Below, in pieces: positions 33,450-41,803 of a stretch of DNA of 64,000 nucleotides. The stretch is from Lawsonibacter hominis (GTDB taxonomy: Bacteria > Bacillota > Clostridia > Oscillospirales > Oscillospiraceae). The first letter of the stretch is position 1, and every line of letters begins with the position of its first letter. The stretch is from the NCBI RefSeq assembly GCF_014287895.1, contig NZ_JACOPP010000006.1, positions 72,808 through 136,807 of the forward strand, in the 5' to 3' direction. The notes under the pieces are model-generated. The model was not told where the DNA came from and ran no database searches. It saw only the letters and a list, made by a program, of their open reading frames with translations. The translations under genes were made by a program, and so were the position numbers.

Positions 33450-33692
33450 AGACGGGGCCCCGCAGAATCCACACCCGCAGGCGCGGGGCGCCGGCCCATC
33501 CAGAGGTCAAGCCGCCCGGCAATCCATTTTCCCAGCGTACTGCCCAGGACCAGGCGGACGGCCAGCGCCGCCGCCCGGCAGAGCATGGGGACCATCCATA
33601 CGCAGTGCGCAGCCAAGCCCATACCGAACAAGAGCGCGTTCCAGGGTGGCGATGGTTTTCAGACATTCCAAGTCCGCGTCGGAAAAATCCAA
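33450..33692 (-). pseudogene. Frameshifted remnant of a small gene
   Basis: Minus strand frame reads FSDADLECLKTIATLERAL up to ~33615, then a different frame continues with GLAAHCVWMVPMLCRAAALA and VRLVLGSTLGKWIAGRL. Joined, they would make a short protein with a helical N-terminus and a membrane-like segment; a one-base shift separates them. I recognise no family; a sequencing error cannot be excluded. Confidence 0.3.
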
Positions 33693-33746
33693 CCAGGCAC
33701 GCCTGTTTTTCTGCCGCGCCGGAGGGGCCGGCCGCTTTTCATGGAC

Positions 33747-33835
33747 CTAGGGCATCACCGCACAATCCCCCACGCACGTCTTGGCGGCCAATTTGCGCCA
33801 ATCCGCACGCGTTGAATGATGCGGTAATGCCCTAG
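33747..33835. repeat. MITE-like palindromic element
   Basis: 89 bp. GGCATCACCGCA (33751-33762) and TGCGGTAATGCC (33820-33831) are near-perfect terminal inverted repeats, each flanked outside by CTAG. An inner pair (ACGCACGTCTTGGCG and CGCCAATCCGCACGCGT) is partly complementary. Looks like a non-autonomous insertion; no transposase. Confidence 0.5.
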
Positions 33836-34021
33836 AAGCGCACGGCGCGCTCGCTCAGTCCGGTGGCGCGCATAGCGCTTTCATTTTTATCCTTGCGCCT
33901 CCATTTCCCGGCATCAGGATACCCTCTGACGCAGGGGGAGCGTTAACCCCTTTCCGCAAAAGACGGATGATTTTCCCCTGTTCCGGGCAAACTGAGCCAA
34001 ATGAAACGGGGAGGCATACCG
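33836..34021. other. Non-coding interval
   Basis: Between the palindromic element and the TepA-like gene I see only the ribosome site GGGGAGG at 34009-34015. Confidence 0.5.
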
Positions 34022-34759
34022 ATGGATGAGACGAAACCGACGGCCGAGACCGGCAGTGAGGACAACAGCGACTCCTCGCAGCGTCAGCAGCAGCTGGTGG
34101 ATATGGGGTCGGCTACGATCAAGACCGAGCGGGGGACGATCCATACCCTGACCATCGTGGGGCAGGTGGAAGGGCATCAGCTGCTGCCGCCCACGGCCAA
34201 GACGACCAAGTACGAGCATGTGATGCCCCTGCTGGCCGCCCTTGAGGAGAGCGACGAGGTAGACGGCCTGCTGGTGCTGCTGAATACCGTGGGGGGCGAT
34301 ATCGAGGCGGGGCTGGGCATCGCGGAGCTGATCTCCAGCATGTCCAAGCCCACGGTTTCCCTGGTGCTGGGAGGCGGGCACTCCATCGGGGTGCCGCTGG
34401 CGGTATCCGCCAAACGCTCCTTTATCGCGCCGTCGGCGGCGATGACCATCCACCCGGTGCGTCTGAACGGGCTGGTCATCGGCGTCCCCCAGACGTTCAA
34501 TTATTTCGAACGGATCCAGGAGCGGATCATCCAGTTTGTCACCAAAAACAGCGCTGTCAGGCGAGATACCTTTACGAAAATGATGCTCCAGACCGGAGAG
34601 CTGGCCGCTGACATCGGCAGTGTCATTTATGGAGAACAGGCGGTGGCCATTGGACTGATCGACCGGATCGGCGGGCTGTCCGACGCGCTGGAGTGCCTGC
34701 ATCAGATGATGGACGAGGCGCGGCAGCGGAAAAACGCGCTTCGGGAGAGCCAGAGCTAG
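34022..34759 (+). CDS. ClpP-like serine protease (TepA family)
   Basis: 245 aa. ClpP-fold protein with LLVLLNTVGGDIEAGLGIAELI, LVLGGGHSIGVPLAVSA (the Ser in GGHSIG is the likely nucleophile) and AAMTIHPVRLNG carrying the His. Homologous to B. subtilis TepA, implicated in protein translocation and spore development. The first ~30 residues are polar and disordered (ETGSEDNSDSSQRQQQ). GGGGAGG 7 nt upstream selects ATG 34022. Confidence 0.88.
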   Translation: MDETKPTAETGSEDNSDSSQRQQQLVDMGSATIKTERGTIHTLTIVGQVEGHQLLPPTAKTTKYEHVMPLLAALEESDEVDGLLVLLNTVGGDIEAGLGIAELISSMSKPTVSLVLGGGHSIGVPLAVSAKRSFIAPSAAMTIHPVRLNGLVIGVPQTFNYFERIQERIIQFVTKNSAVRRDTFTKMMLQTGELAADIGSVIYGEQAVAIGLIDRIGGLSDALECLHQMMDEARQRKNALRESQS

Positions 34760-34776
34760 CGCCGGAGAATCCGCCC

Positions 34777-34805
34777 TTGCACTCCGGGAAAAATGCGGTT
34801 ATAAT
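34777..34805 (+). promoter_or_regulatory. Sigma-A promoter of the ABC importer operon
   Basis: TTGCAC (34777-34782), 17 bp, TATAAT (34800-34805). A leader hairpin (AAATGCCTGAAAA 34828-34840 with TTTTCGGGCATTT 34856-34868) follows and may be regulatory. Confidence 0.7.
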
Positions 34806-34900
34806 AACAGGCGAAAGCAAGCCGTGCAAATGCCTGAAAATGGCCCGGTGGGTCGTTTTCGGGCATTTGGCATGTCTGGCACGGAAAGGAGCGCGGTGGA

Positions 34901-36487
34901 ATGAAACGGATCTTGTCCCTGCTGCTGACGTTGACGCTGTTGCTGGCGGGATGCACTCCGGCAGCGGAAACGCCGGTACCGACACCGATGGAGACGCCGG
35001 CGGAAGAGCGGGTGGTCCGCTACGGGCTGTCCAACGCATGGGATTCTCTGATGCCCTACAACAGCCCGTCGGGAAGCAACTATTCCCGCATTATCTATGA
35101 CAAGCTCTATGACCGCCTGGCCTACGTCCATGCGGACGGCACCCTGGATGCCCGTGCGGCCGTGTCCTGGGAGAGCGCCGATGGAGGCTATGCCGCGCTG
35201 TTTTGCTTGAATGAGGCCGCCGCGTTCCATGACGGCACCCCCGTTACGGCGGAGCACTGGGTGCAGACCATCACCCTGATGACGGACCCGGACTGTCCCG
35301 CTCCGGGGCGTTCGGTCTTCGCAGTGCTGGCCGGGACTGACGATACCGGCGCAGCGACCGGGGAGCGCCTGGGCGTAGAAGCGGTGGAGCCCTACACCCT
35401 CAAGCTTACCTTCAAGGCGCCCACCACGCCGGAGGACTTCCTGCTGGACCGGAACCGGGAATTTTATGTGCTGCCCACCCACTTGCTGGGGGAGAGCGCG
35501 CCGGAAGACGTGCTGTCTCTGGAGCTGTGGAACGCCCCTGTGGGCTCCGGGCCCTGCAAGTTTGTCTCCGAGACGGCCGGCAGCCAGCTGGTGCTCGCGT
35601 CCAATCCGGATTATCCGCTGGGCGCGCCCGGCTTTGACCGCCTGGTCATTACCGTGATGGACAAATCCAATCTGCTGACCTCACTCATTGCCGGGGACCT
35701 GGATTATTACGCCTTCGGAGGCAGCGTGTCTGTGGAGGACGCCGAACTGGCCCGCCAGGCGGGCCTGACGGTGCTGGAAGGGGAAGTGCCCAACACCTTC
35801 TTCGAGCTGATGCTCAATAACGAGACCATCGCCAGCGCGCAGGTGCGCCGGGCCATGGATTTGGCGCTGGATAAGCAGAGCCTTTGTCTCCAGTCCACCC
35901 AGGGCATGGGGGAGCCTACCGCCACCGACCTGACGCCCGGAACCGGCTATACCGCCCCGGTGACCTGGAGCCGGGATGTGGAGCAGGCCCGTGCTCTGCT
36001 GGAAGAGGGGGGCTACGCCGGACAGACCTACAAGCTCGCCTGTACCGCCAACCGCTCCGGTCTGGCGGCGCTGATGCAGCAGCAGCTGGACGAGGTGGGG
36101 ATCACGGTGCTCATCGAGACGGTGGATTCCGCGACCATGTTTTCCGGGATGGTAGATGGAAGCTATGATATGGCCATCGCAAGCCATACGCCAGGCGCGC
36201 TGCCCCTGTGGTTCACGGAGAGCCGCCTGAGCGAAGGCAACAATATCTTCCACGTGGCGGATCTGGCGCCCTATGCCAGCTATTTTTCCGAAATTAAGGG
36301 GGCGGCCGACGCCGCTGTCCGGCAGGCCCTGGTGGAGCGGTTCCAGGAATTTCTGGCCGGCGAGCGCCCCTTCATCCCACTGTGGTTCGGCAGGGCGCTC
36401 CACGTCCAGTCCCCCACGGTGGAGGGCATCGATTACCCGTCGTCCAGCTTTTCCAACGAGAACGTCTGGGATTGGGTCAAACCGTAA
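34901..36487 (+). CDS. ABC transporter substrate-binding lipoprotein (SBP_bac_5)
   Basis: 528 aa. Lipobox LLAGC at ~18, then the family-5 fold of oligopeptide/nickel binding proteins: YDKLYDRLAYVHADGTLDARAAVSWE, FHDGTPVTAEHWVQTI, VRRAMDLALDKQSLC. Captures a ligand outside the cell for the two permeases downstream. GGAAAGGAG at 34881-34889. Which ligand (peptide, nickel or other) cannot be read from sequence. No ATP-binding subunit follows. Confidence 0.92.
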   Translation: MKRILSLLLTLTLLLAGCTPAAETPVPTPMETPAEERVVRYGLSNAWDSLMPYNSPSGSNYSRIIYDKLYDRLAYVHADGTLDARAAVSWESADGGYAALFCLNEAAAFHDGTPVTAEHWVQTITLMTDPDCPAPGRSVFAVLAGTDDTGAATGERLGVEAVEPYTLKLTFKAPTTPEDFLLDRNREFYVLPTHLLGESAPEDVLSLELWNAPVGSGPCKFVSETAGSQLVLASNPDYPLGAPGFDRLVITVMDKSNLLTSLIAGDLDYYAFGGSVSVEDAELARQAGLTVLEGEVPNTFFELMLNNETIASAQVRRAMDLALDKQSLCLQSTQGMGEPTATDLTPGTGYTAPVTWSRDVEQARALLEEGGYAGQTYKLACTANRSGLAALMQQQLDEVGITVLIETVDSATMFSGMVDGSYDMAIASHTPGALPLWFTESRLSEGNNIFHVADLAPYASYFSEIKGAADAAVRQALVERFQEFLAGERPFIPLWFGRALHVQSPTVEGIDYPSSSFSNENVWDWVKP

Positions 36488-36567
36488 AAAAGAGGACCTC
36501 CGTAGGGCCGCCGTCCCATGCGGCCCGTGCCTCGCCCCGAGGCCGGAAGTGCAGGAGGAAGAAACAC

Positions 36568-37539
36568 ATGGGCCGTTATCTGCGCGGCCGTCTTGTGACG
36601 GCCATACCCGTTTTCTTCGGGATCACATTGATCGTATTTTTATTGCTGCACCTGGCCCCCGGCTCCATCGTGGATCTGGCGGGCGAGGGGAGTGCCCGCG
36701 CGGCCGGCCAGGCCGCGCGGGTGGAGGCTTATCTGGGCCTGGACCGCTCCCTGCCGGCGCAGTATGCCGCTTGGCTGCTGGATCTGCTGCGGGGAGATCT
36801 GGGGACTTCCTACGCCAGCGGAAAACCGGTCTCCGCCCTGATCGCCCAACGCGTTGTTCCGTCCCTGCTGCTGACCGGGACCGGGGTGCTGCTGGCGGTT
36901 GGCATCGCCCTGCCGCTGGGAGTCCTGGCGGCCTGGAAGCCCCGCTCCGGTTGGGATAAGGCCGCGTCTGCCCTAAGTCTGGTCAGCTTCGGCGTACCGG
37001 GCTTTTTTCTGTGTCTGGCGGGGATCTTTCTGTTTTCCGTGGTGCTGGGCTGGCTGCCCAGCCATGGAATGTATGCCTCGGGCTCCTTTTCCGGCCTGGG
37101 CGACCTGATGCGGCATCTGGTCCTGCCCGCCGGGGTAGTTTGCGTCAGCGGATTGGGGGGGCTCATCAAACAGACCCGTTCGGCCTGTCTGGAGGCGCTG
37201 GGCGAGGATTATATCACGACAGCCCGGGCCAAGGGCCTGAATGACCGGGCCGTTATGGTCCGCCATGCGTTCCGGGGCGCGCTGATCCCGGTGCTCACCA
37301 CTGTGCTGACCCATATCCCGCATATCATCGGCGGCTCTGTGGTGGTGGAGCGGGTGTTCGGCTGGCCGGGCATGGGAAGTCTGCTGTTTTCCGGCATTCT
37401 CAGCCGGGACTATCCGGTCGTCATGGGGGTGACGGTGGTCATTGCCCTGGCGGTGCTGCTGACCAATCTGCTGTTGGACGTGATTTACGGCCTGGTCGAC
37501 CCCAGAGTGCGGTATGCCGCGGGGTGCAGCCATGGATAG
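36568..37539 (+). CDS. ABC transporter permease (DppB/NikB type)
   Basis: 323 aa, six membrane helices. Opens with the usual first helix (LVTAIPVFFGITLIVFLLLHLAPGS) and has the EAA loop (EALGEDYITTARAKGLNDRAVMVRHAFRGALIPVLT). AGGAGGAAG at 36552-36560 sets the ATG. It would form the inner-membrane channel with the next gene. Confidence 0.93.
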   Translation: MGRYLRGRLVTAIPVFFGITLIVFLLLHLAPGSIVDLAGEGSARAAGQAARVEAYLGLDRSLPAQYAAWLLDLLRGDLGTSYASGKPVSALIAQRVVPSLLLTGTGVLLAVGIALPLGVLAAWKPRSGWDKAASALSLVSFGVPGFFLCLAGIFLFSVVLGWLPSHGMYASGSFSGLGDLMRHLVLPAGVVCVSGLGGLIKQTRSACLEALGEDYITTARAKGLNDRAVMVRHAFRGALIPVLTTVLTHIPHIIGGSVVVERVFGWPGMGSLLFSGILSRDYPVVMGVTVVIALAVLLTNLLLDVIYGLVDPRVRYAAGCSHG

Positions 37540-38398
37540 GCGGCGGGCGGTTTATGGGGCCTGGGTCCGGCTGCGGCGGGACCGGAGGGCCATGGTCTGT
37601 CTTGCCATTCTCCTGGCCGAGACGCTGCTGGTGGTGCTGCTGCCGCCCCTGATGGGTCTGGAGCCCAATTACTGCGATTTGGAGGCGGGCTTTTGGGCTG
37701 CGCCCTCGGGGACGCATTGGCTGGGGACCGACGATGTGGGCCGGGACCTGTTCGCCCGGCTGGTCTGCGGCGGGCGGATCTCCCTGCTGGTGGGCTTTGC
37801 CGCGGCGGGGCTGAGCGTGGCGGTGGGCGTGCCGCTGGGCCTGATCGCGGGTTACCGCAGGGGAACGTGGGAGTTCTGGATCATGCGTCTGGCAGATCTG
37901 TTTCAAACCTTTCCCAGCATTGTTCTGGTCCTGTGCCTGGTGGCCCTGGTGGGCCCCTCGGTGGTCAATCTGATCCTGGTCATCGGATTGTTGGGCTGGA
38001 CGGGCATTGCCCGGCTGGTTTACGGAAATACCCTGGCGGTGCGGGAACAGGAGTATATCGTCGCCGTACAGGCGCTGGGCGGAAGCACGGCCACGATTTT
38101 GCGGCGCAACGTGCTGCCCAACGCGGTCTCCCCGGTGTGGGCAGCGCTGCCCCTGCGGGTGGGCCGGGCCATCCTGTCCGAATCCAGCCTGAGCTTCCTG
38201 GGGGTCGGGATCCGCACGCCCCAGGCCTCCTGGGGCAACCTGATCCAGTATGCCTCCGGCTTGTCGGTGCTCACCGGACGGCCGTGGGTATGGCTGCCGC
38301 CGGGGCTGTGCATCGTGCTGACGGTGCTCTGCCTTCAGTTTGTGGGGGATGGTCTGCGGGACGCCATGGATCCCCGGCACAGATTTATTTCGCATTGA
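37532..38398 (+). CDS. ABC transporter permease (DppC/NikC type)
   Basis: 288 aa. N-terminal RRDRRAMVCLAILLAETLLVVLLPP, periplasmic GTHWLGTDDVGRDLFARLV, and EAA loop VREQEYIVAVQALGGSTATILRRNVLPN. Starts 8 bp before the previous stop. The operon stops here without the expected DppD/DppF ATPases; the next gene encodes a DUF1538 protein. Confidence 0.92.
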   Translation: MDRRRAVYGAWVRLRRDRRAMVCLAILLAETLLVVLLPPLMGLEPNYCDLEAGFWAAPSGTHWLGTDDVGRDLFARLVCGGRISLLVGFAAAGLSVAVGVPLGLIAGYRRGTWEFWIMRLADLFQTFPSIVLVLCLVALVGPSVVNLILVIGLLGWTGIARLVYGNTLAVREQEYIVAVQALGGSTATILRRNVLPNAVSPVWAALPLRVGRAILSESSLSFLGVGIRTPQASWGNLIQYASGLSVLTGRPWVWLPPGLCIVLTVLCLQFVGDGLRDAMDPRHRFISH

Positions 38399-38608
38399 AA
38401 TTGTAACGCTTTCTTTACACAACTGGATGGAAAAGTATGTTAAACTAAACAAGAAAGAGAAGAACGACGCATGCGGCCCCGGCCCGAATATGGACTGGCG
38501 GCCGCATTTTCAAAAGAAGGGAGGTGCACAGATATGGGAATTTGGGGGGAGCGGGGCGAAGTGGAACGCGAGGCGGGGAAAACCTGAGAACGAAAGCGAG
38601 GTGCATCT
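38399..38608 (+). promoter_or_regulatory. Leader of the DUF1538/P-II operon
   Basis: Weak promoter (TTTACA 38414-38419, TATGTT 38436-38441). A long-loop hairpin pairs ATGCGGCC (38471-38478) with GGCCGCAT (38500-38507) and is followed by TTTT, so it may be an attenuator. A ribosome site GAAAGCGAGG lies before the start at 38609. Confidence 0.5.
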
Positions 38609-40135
38609 ATGCGAAAAAAACTAAAGGAAAAGATTTCAGAGGCACTTTCATCGGTCCTGCCGATCACGGTGATCGTGCTTTTACTGAGTTTTACCCTGGC
38701 GCCTATGCCGATCGGAACGCTGCTGCTCTTTCTGTTGGGGGCGGCGATGCTCATCGTGGGGATGGGATTTTTCTCCCTGGGTGCCGACATGGCCATGATG
38801 CCCATCGGGGAACAGATGGGCCGCAAGCTGGGCGGGAGGTGGAAGCTGATCGCCGTGGCGGTCATCTGTTTTCTCATCGGCGCCATGGTCACGATTGCCG
38901 AGCCCGACCTGCAGGTGCTGGCCCGGCAGGTTCCGGCCGTCCCTGACGCGGTGATCATACTGGCGGTGGCGGCCGGCGTAGGTGTGTTTCTGGTGGTATC
39001 CATGCTGCGCACCCGGTTCAATCTGCCCCTGGGACCCACCCTGATCGCGCTCTACACCGGGGTGTTCCTGCTCTCCATCTTTGTGCCCAATGCGTTTTTG
39101 GCGGTGGCCTTCGATTCCGGCGGCGTTACCACGGGGCCCATCACGGTGCCCTTCCTTATGGCGCTGGGGACCGGCATGGCCAGCATCAAGGGGCGGGATG
39201 AGGACAATTTCGGTATGGTGGCGCTGTGCAGCGTGGGCCCCATCCTGGCGGTCATGCTCCTGGGCCTGTGCTATCAGTCTACCGAGGTCTCTTACACCCC
39301 CTTTGCCATCCCCAGCGTATTTGACTCGCAGGACGTGGGCGCCCAGTTTTTACAGGGCCTGCCCGACTACATGAAAGAGGTGGCGCTGGGGCTGCTGCCC
39401 ATCATCCTCTTCTTCGCGGTGTTTCAGCTCGCCTCCATCAGGCTCAAGCGCCGTGCCGTCATCAAGATTATCGTGGGCATCGGATATACCTACGTCGGAC
39501 TGGTCCTGTTCCTGACCGGCGCAAACATCGGCTTTATGCCTGCGGGCTATTATCTGGGCACGACGCTGGCTGCGCTGCCCCAGTACTGGATGCTGGTGCC
39601 CATCGGCATGGTGGTGGGCTACTTTATCGTAGCTGCCGAGCCGGCAGTGCATGTGCTCAACCGGCAGGTGGAAGATGTGACCAGCGGCGCCATTCCGCAG
39701 AAAGCCATCGGCTTGGCGCTGTCCATCGGCGTGGCGGTCTCCATCGGTCTGGCGATGCTGCGGGTATGTCTGGGCATTCCGATCTACTATCTCCTGGTAC
39801 CCGGCTATGCCGTCGCGCTGCTCCTGACCCGCTGCGTGCCCCGGATCTTCACCGCCATCGCCTTCGACTCCGGCGGCGTGGCCTCCGGTCCCATGACGGC
39901 CACCTTCCTGCTGCCCCTGACCATGGGCGCATGCGAGGCCCTGGGTCGGGACATCCTGACCGACGCCTTCGGCGTGGTGGCGATGGTGGCGATGACGCCG
40001 CTGATCACCATCCAGCTGCTGGGTCTGATCTATCAGCGAAAGATCCGGCGCACCCGCGATGTGACCCAGGCGGAGGAGCGGGAGATCGAGTTTGTGGACG
40101 AGATCATTGATTACAACGAGGAGGTGGAGCTCTGA
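38609..40135 (+). CDS. DUF1538 membrane protein (two repeated domains)
   Basis: 508 aa, ~12 hydrophobic helices in two homologous halves. The signature AFDSGGVTTGPITVPFL (~167) is repeated as AFDSGGVASGPMTATFL (~417). DUF1538 proteins are thought to be transporters, but the substrate is not known. The stop overlaps the P-II gene start (TGATG), so the two are translated together and probably form a transporter and its PII-like sensor. Confidence 0.9.
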   Translation: MRKKLKEKISEALSSVLPITVIVLLLSFTLAPMPIGTLLLFLLGAAMLIVGMGFFSLGADMAMMPIGEQMGRKLGGRWKLIAVAVICFLIGAMVTIAEPDLQVLARQVPAVPDAVIILAVAAGVGVFLVVSMLRTRFNLPLGPTLIALYTGVFLLSIFVPNAFLAVAFDSGGVTTGPITVPFLMALGTGMASIKGRDEDNFGMVALCSVGPILAVMLLGLCYQSTEVSYTPFAIPSVFDSQDVGAQFLQGLPDYMKEVALGLLPIILFFAVFQLASIRLKRRAVIKIIVGIGYTYVGLVLFLTGANIGFMPAGYYLGTTLAALPQYWMLVPIGMVVGYFIVAAEPAVHVLNRQVEDVTSGAIPQKAIGLALSIGVAVSIGLAMLRVCLGIPIYYLLVPGYAVALLLTRCVPRIFTAIAFDSGGVASGPMTATFLLPLTMGACEALGRDILTDAFGVVAMVAMTPLITIQLLGLIYQRKIRRTRDVTQAEEREIEFVDEIIDYNEEVEL

Positions 40136-40845
40136 TGAGTCAGAACCATCTGTCCGTGCTGAAAATGCTGGTGACCATCGTAGACCGGGGGAAGGGCGCC
40201 GCTGCGGTGAGCCTGTACCGGGAACAGCGCCTGCATTTCGACTACCTCTGCATGGGGCTGGGCACCGCCAATTCCAAGATACTGGATTACTTTGGCCTGT
40301 CCGAGACGGAGAAGGACGTGGTCATTACCCTGGTCCCCGCCCACCGCGTGCGGCGGGTCATGGAATTGGCCAATCAGCGCTTCGATTTCAGCAGTCCCGG
40401 CCGCGGGATCCTGTTCACGGTCCCCCTGTCGGGCGTGAGCGGCATGGTGCCCCAGGTGCTGTGCAAGGCGGACGAGACGCAGCGGGAAACGGAATGTAAG
40501 GAGGAGATGGAGATGGAAACGGCCAACCGATATGCGCTCATTCTGGCGGTGGTGAACCGTGGAAGCCTGGATACCGTGATGGATGCCGCACGGGAGGAGG
40601 GCGCCCGGGGCGGTACGGTCCTCCACGCCCGGCGTGTGGGCATGGAGGACACGGAAAACCTGCTGGGCTTCACCCTCCAGCCGGAAAAGGAGGTGGTGGC
40701 CATTCTGACGCCGCAGGCCCAGAAGCACGAGCTGATGGTGGCCATCCACCGGGCGGCGGGACTCACCACTGAGGCCAGGGGCATCCTGTTCTCTCTGCCG
40801 GTGGAGGAGCTGATCGGCCTTCAGCCCCCGGTCCCGGAGGCGTAA
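40135..40845 (+). CDS. Double-domain P-II-like regulatory protein
   Basis: 236 aa. Two tandem P-II/GlnB-like ferredoxin folds: residues ~8-105 (LKMLVTIVDRGKGAAAVSLY..GRGILFTVPLSG) and ~125-228 (YALILAVVNRGSLDTVMDAARE..ARGILFSLPVEE). The R-G-I-L-F ends repeat the single-domain P-II pattern. No T-loop with the uridylylated Tyr of GlnB is evident. Overlap with the DUF1538 gene suggests it binds and gates that transporter. A terminator follows. Confidence 0.85.
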   Translation: MSQNHLSVLKMLVTIVDRGKGAAAVSLYREQRLHFDYLCMGLGTANSKILDYFGLSETEKDVVITLVPAHRVRRVMELANQRFDFSSPGRGILFTVPLSGVSGMVPQVLCKADETQRETECKEEMEMETANRYALILAVVNRGSLDTVMDAAREEGARGGTVLHARRVGMEDTENLLGFTLQPEKEVVAILTPQAQKHELMVAIHRAAGLTTEARGILFSLPVEELIGLQPPVPEA

Positions 40846-40854
40846 AGCGCAAAG

Positions 40855-40897
40855 ACCGTCCCGGCATGTCGAAAAGGCGCGCCGGGACGGTTTTTTT
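40855..40897 (+). terminator. Rho-independent terminator of the DUF1538/P-II operon
   Basis: ACCGTCCCGGC pairs with GCCGGGACGGT, followed by seven T. Confidence 0.9.
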
Positions 40898-40963
40898 GCA
40901 TCTGCGCCTTGCAGGGGAGCAGCGGATATGTTATCCTTTTAACAAATAAAGGGGGCGGTCGGT

Positions 40964-41509
40964 ATGGCACGCAGGAGCATCGTGCTGGAAGAACGCAAGC
41001 AGATCAAGATCTTTACAAATCCGGTCCGGCAGGAGATGATCCGGCTGCTGCGCCTGTCAGAGGTGCCGCTGACGGCCAAGGATCTGGCGGACAGGCTGTA
41101 TCTTTCCCCGGCCGCGGTGCAGCATCATCTCAAAAAACTGGAGGAGATCGGTGTGGTGGAGGTGGATCACCATGCCCGGGCGGGCGATATGGAGGTCACC
41201 TATTACCGCGATGCCGACGTGGAAGTACAGCTCCAGATGGGGCGCAACGACGGATTCCAGGGGGAACGGGAGGCCTTGGCGGCCAATCTGGTGGACGGCG
41301 CGTTCCGCCGCTTCCTGGCCGCCGCCCAGCAGCATAATGAGAACGAGATTTCGGAGTACGGGGCGATGCTCTCCGGGGTGCTCCACCTCTCGCCCGAGGA
41401 CCGGCGGATCTTGATGGAGCAGGTGGGGCAGTTCCTGCGCAGCCATGATACCGCCAAAGCGGAGAATCTTGAGCACTGGGAATATGTGATCCTTGCCTAC
41501 CGGGCCTGA
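40964..41509 (+). CDS. ArsR-type winged-helix regulator (HTH_20-like)
   Basis: 181 aa. N-terminal winged helix (ILEERKQIKIFTNPVRQEMIRLLRLSEVPLTAKDLADRLYLSPAAVQHHLKKLEEIGVV) is the ArsR/HTH_20 type; no metal-binding Cys appear. The C-terminal ~100 residues are helical (LAANLVDGAFRRFLAAAQQHNEN) and may sense a ligand. AAAGGGGGCGG lies ~11 nt before the start. Stands alone, so its target is unclear. Confidence 0.8.
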   Translation: MARRSIVLEERKQIKIFTNPVRQEMIRLLRLSEVPLTAKDLADRLYLSPAAVQHHLKKLEEIGVVEVDHHARAGDMEVTYYRDADVEVQLQMGRNDGFQGEREALAANLVDGAFRRFLAAAQQHNENEISEYGAMLSGVLHLSPEDRRILMEQVGQFLRSHDTAKAENLEHWEYVILAYRA

Positions 41510-41803
41510 CGGCTGCCCTGGCATCATGTAGTCAAGACCACCCCTTTCATGGGTGGTCTTGACTACAAAAAAACAGCGCATGCGTACGCATGCGCTGTAA
41601 AAGTATCCCCACACATGCCTGCAACTGCGTACCGTGATCAGATTTACGCGCATAGCGCCACATGTGTCGCTGATTGCCGATATTTGATTTCTACCTATCA
41701 TAAACAGAAGGCTTTATCCAGGTCAAAGGGAATTCAGCTGTTTTTTGCAGCGTGCGGAAGACAAAAAATTGTGAAGCGTGGGGGAAGAAGGGCGGGGCGG
41801 CCC
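41510..41803. other. Non-coding interval with two strong inverted repeats
   Basis: A 16-bp perfect inverted repeat (41528-41543 with 41551-41566, GTAGTCAAGACCACCC arms) and a 26-bp perfect palindrome (41573-41598, centred on GCGTACGC) lie back to back. No gene found. No T run follows, so this is not a simple terminator. Confidence 0.6.

Noticed and set aside
41528..41566. Treating the perfect hairpin as a terminator
   Set aside because: Neither strand has a T run after the stem; an A run follows on the plus strand.
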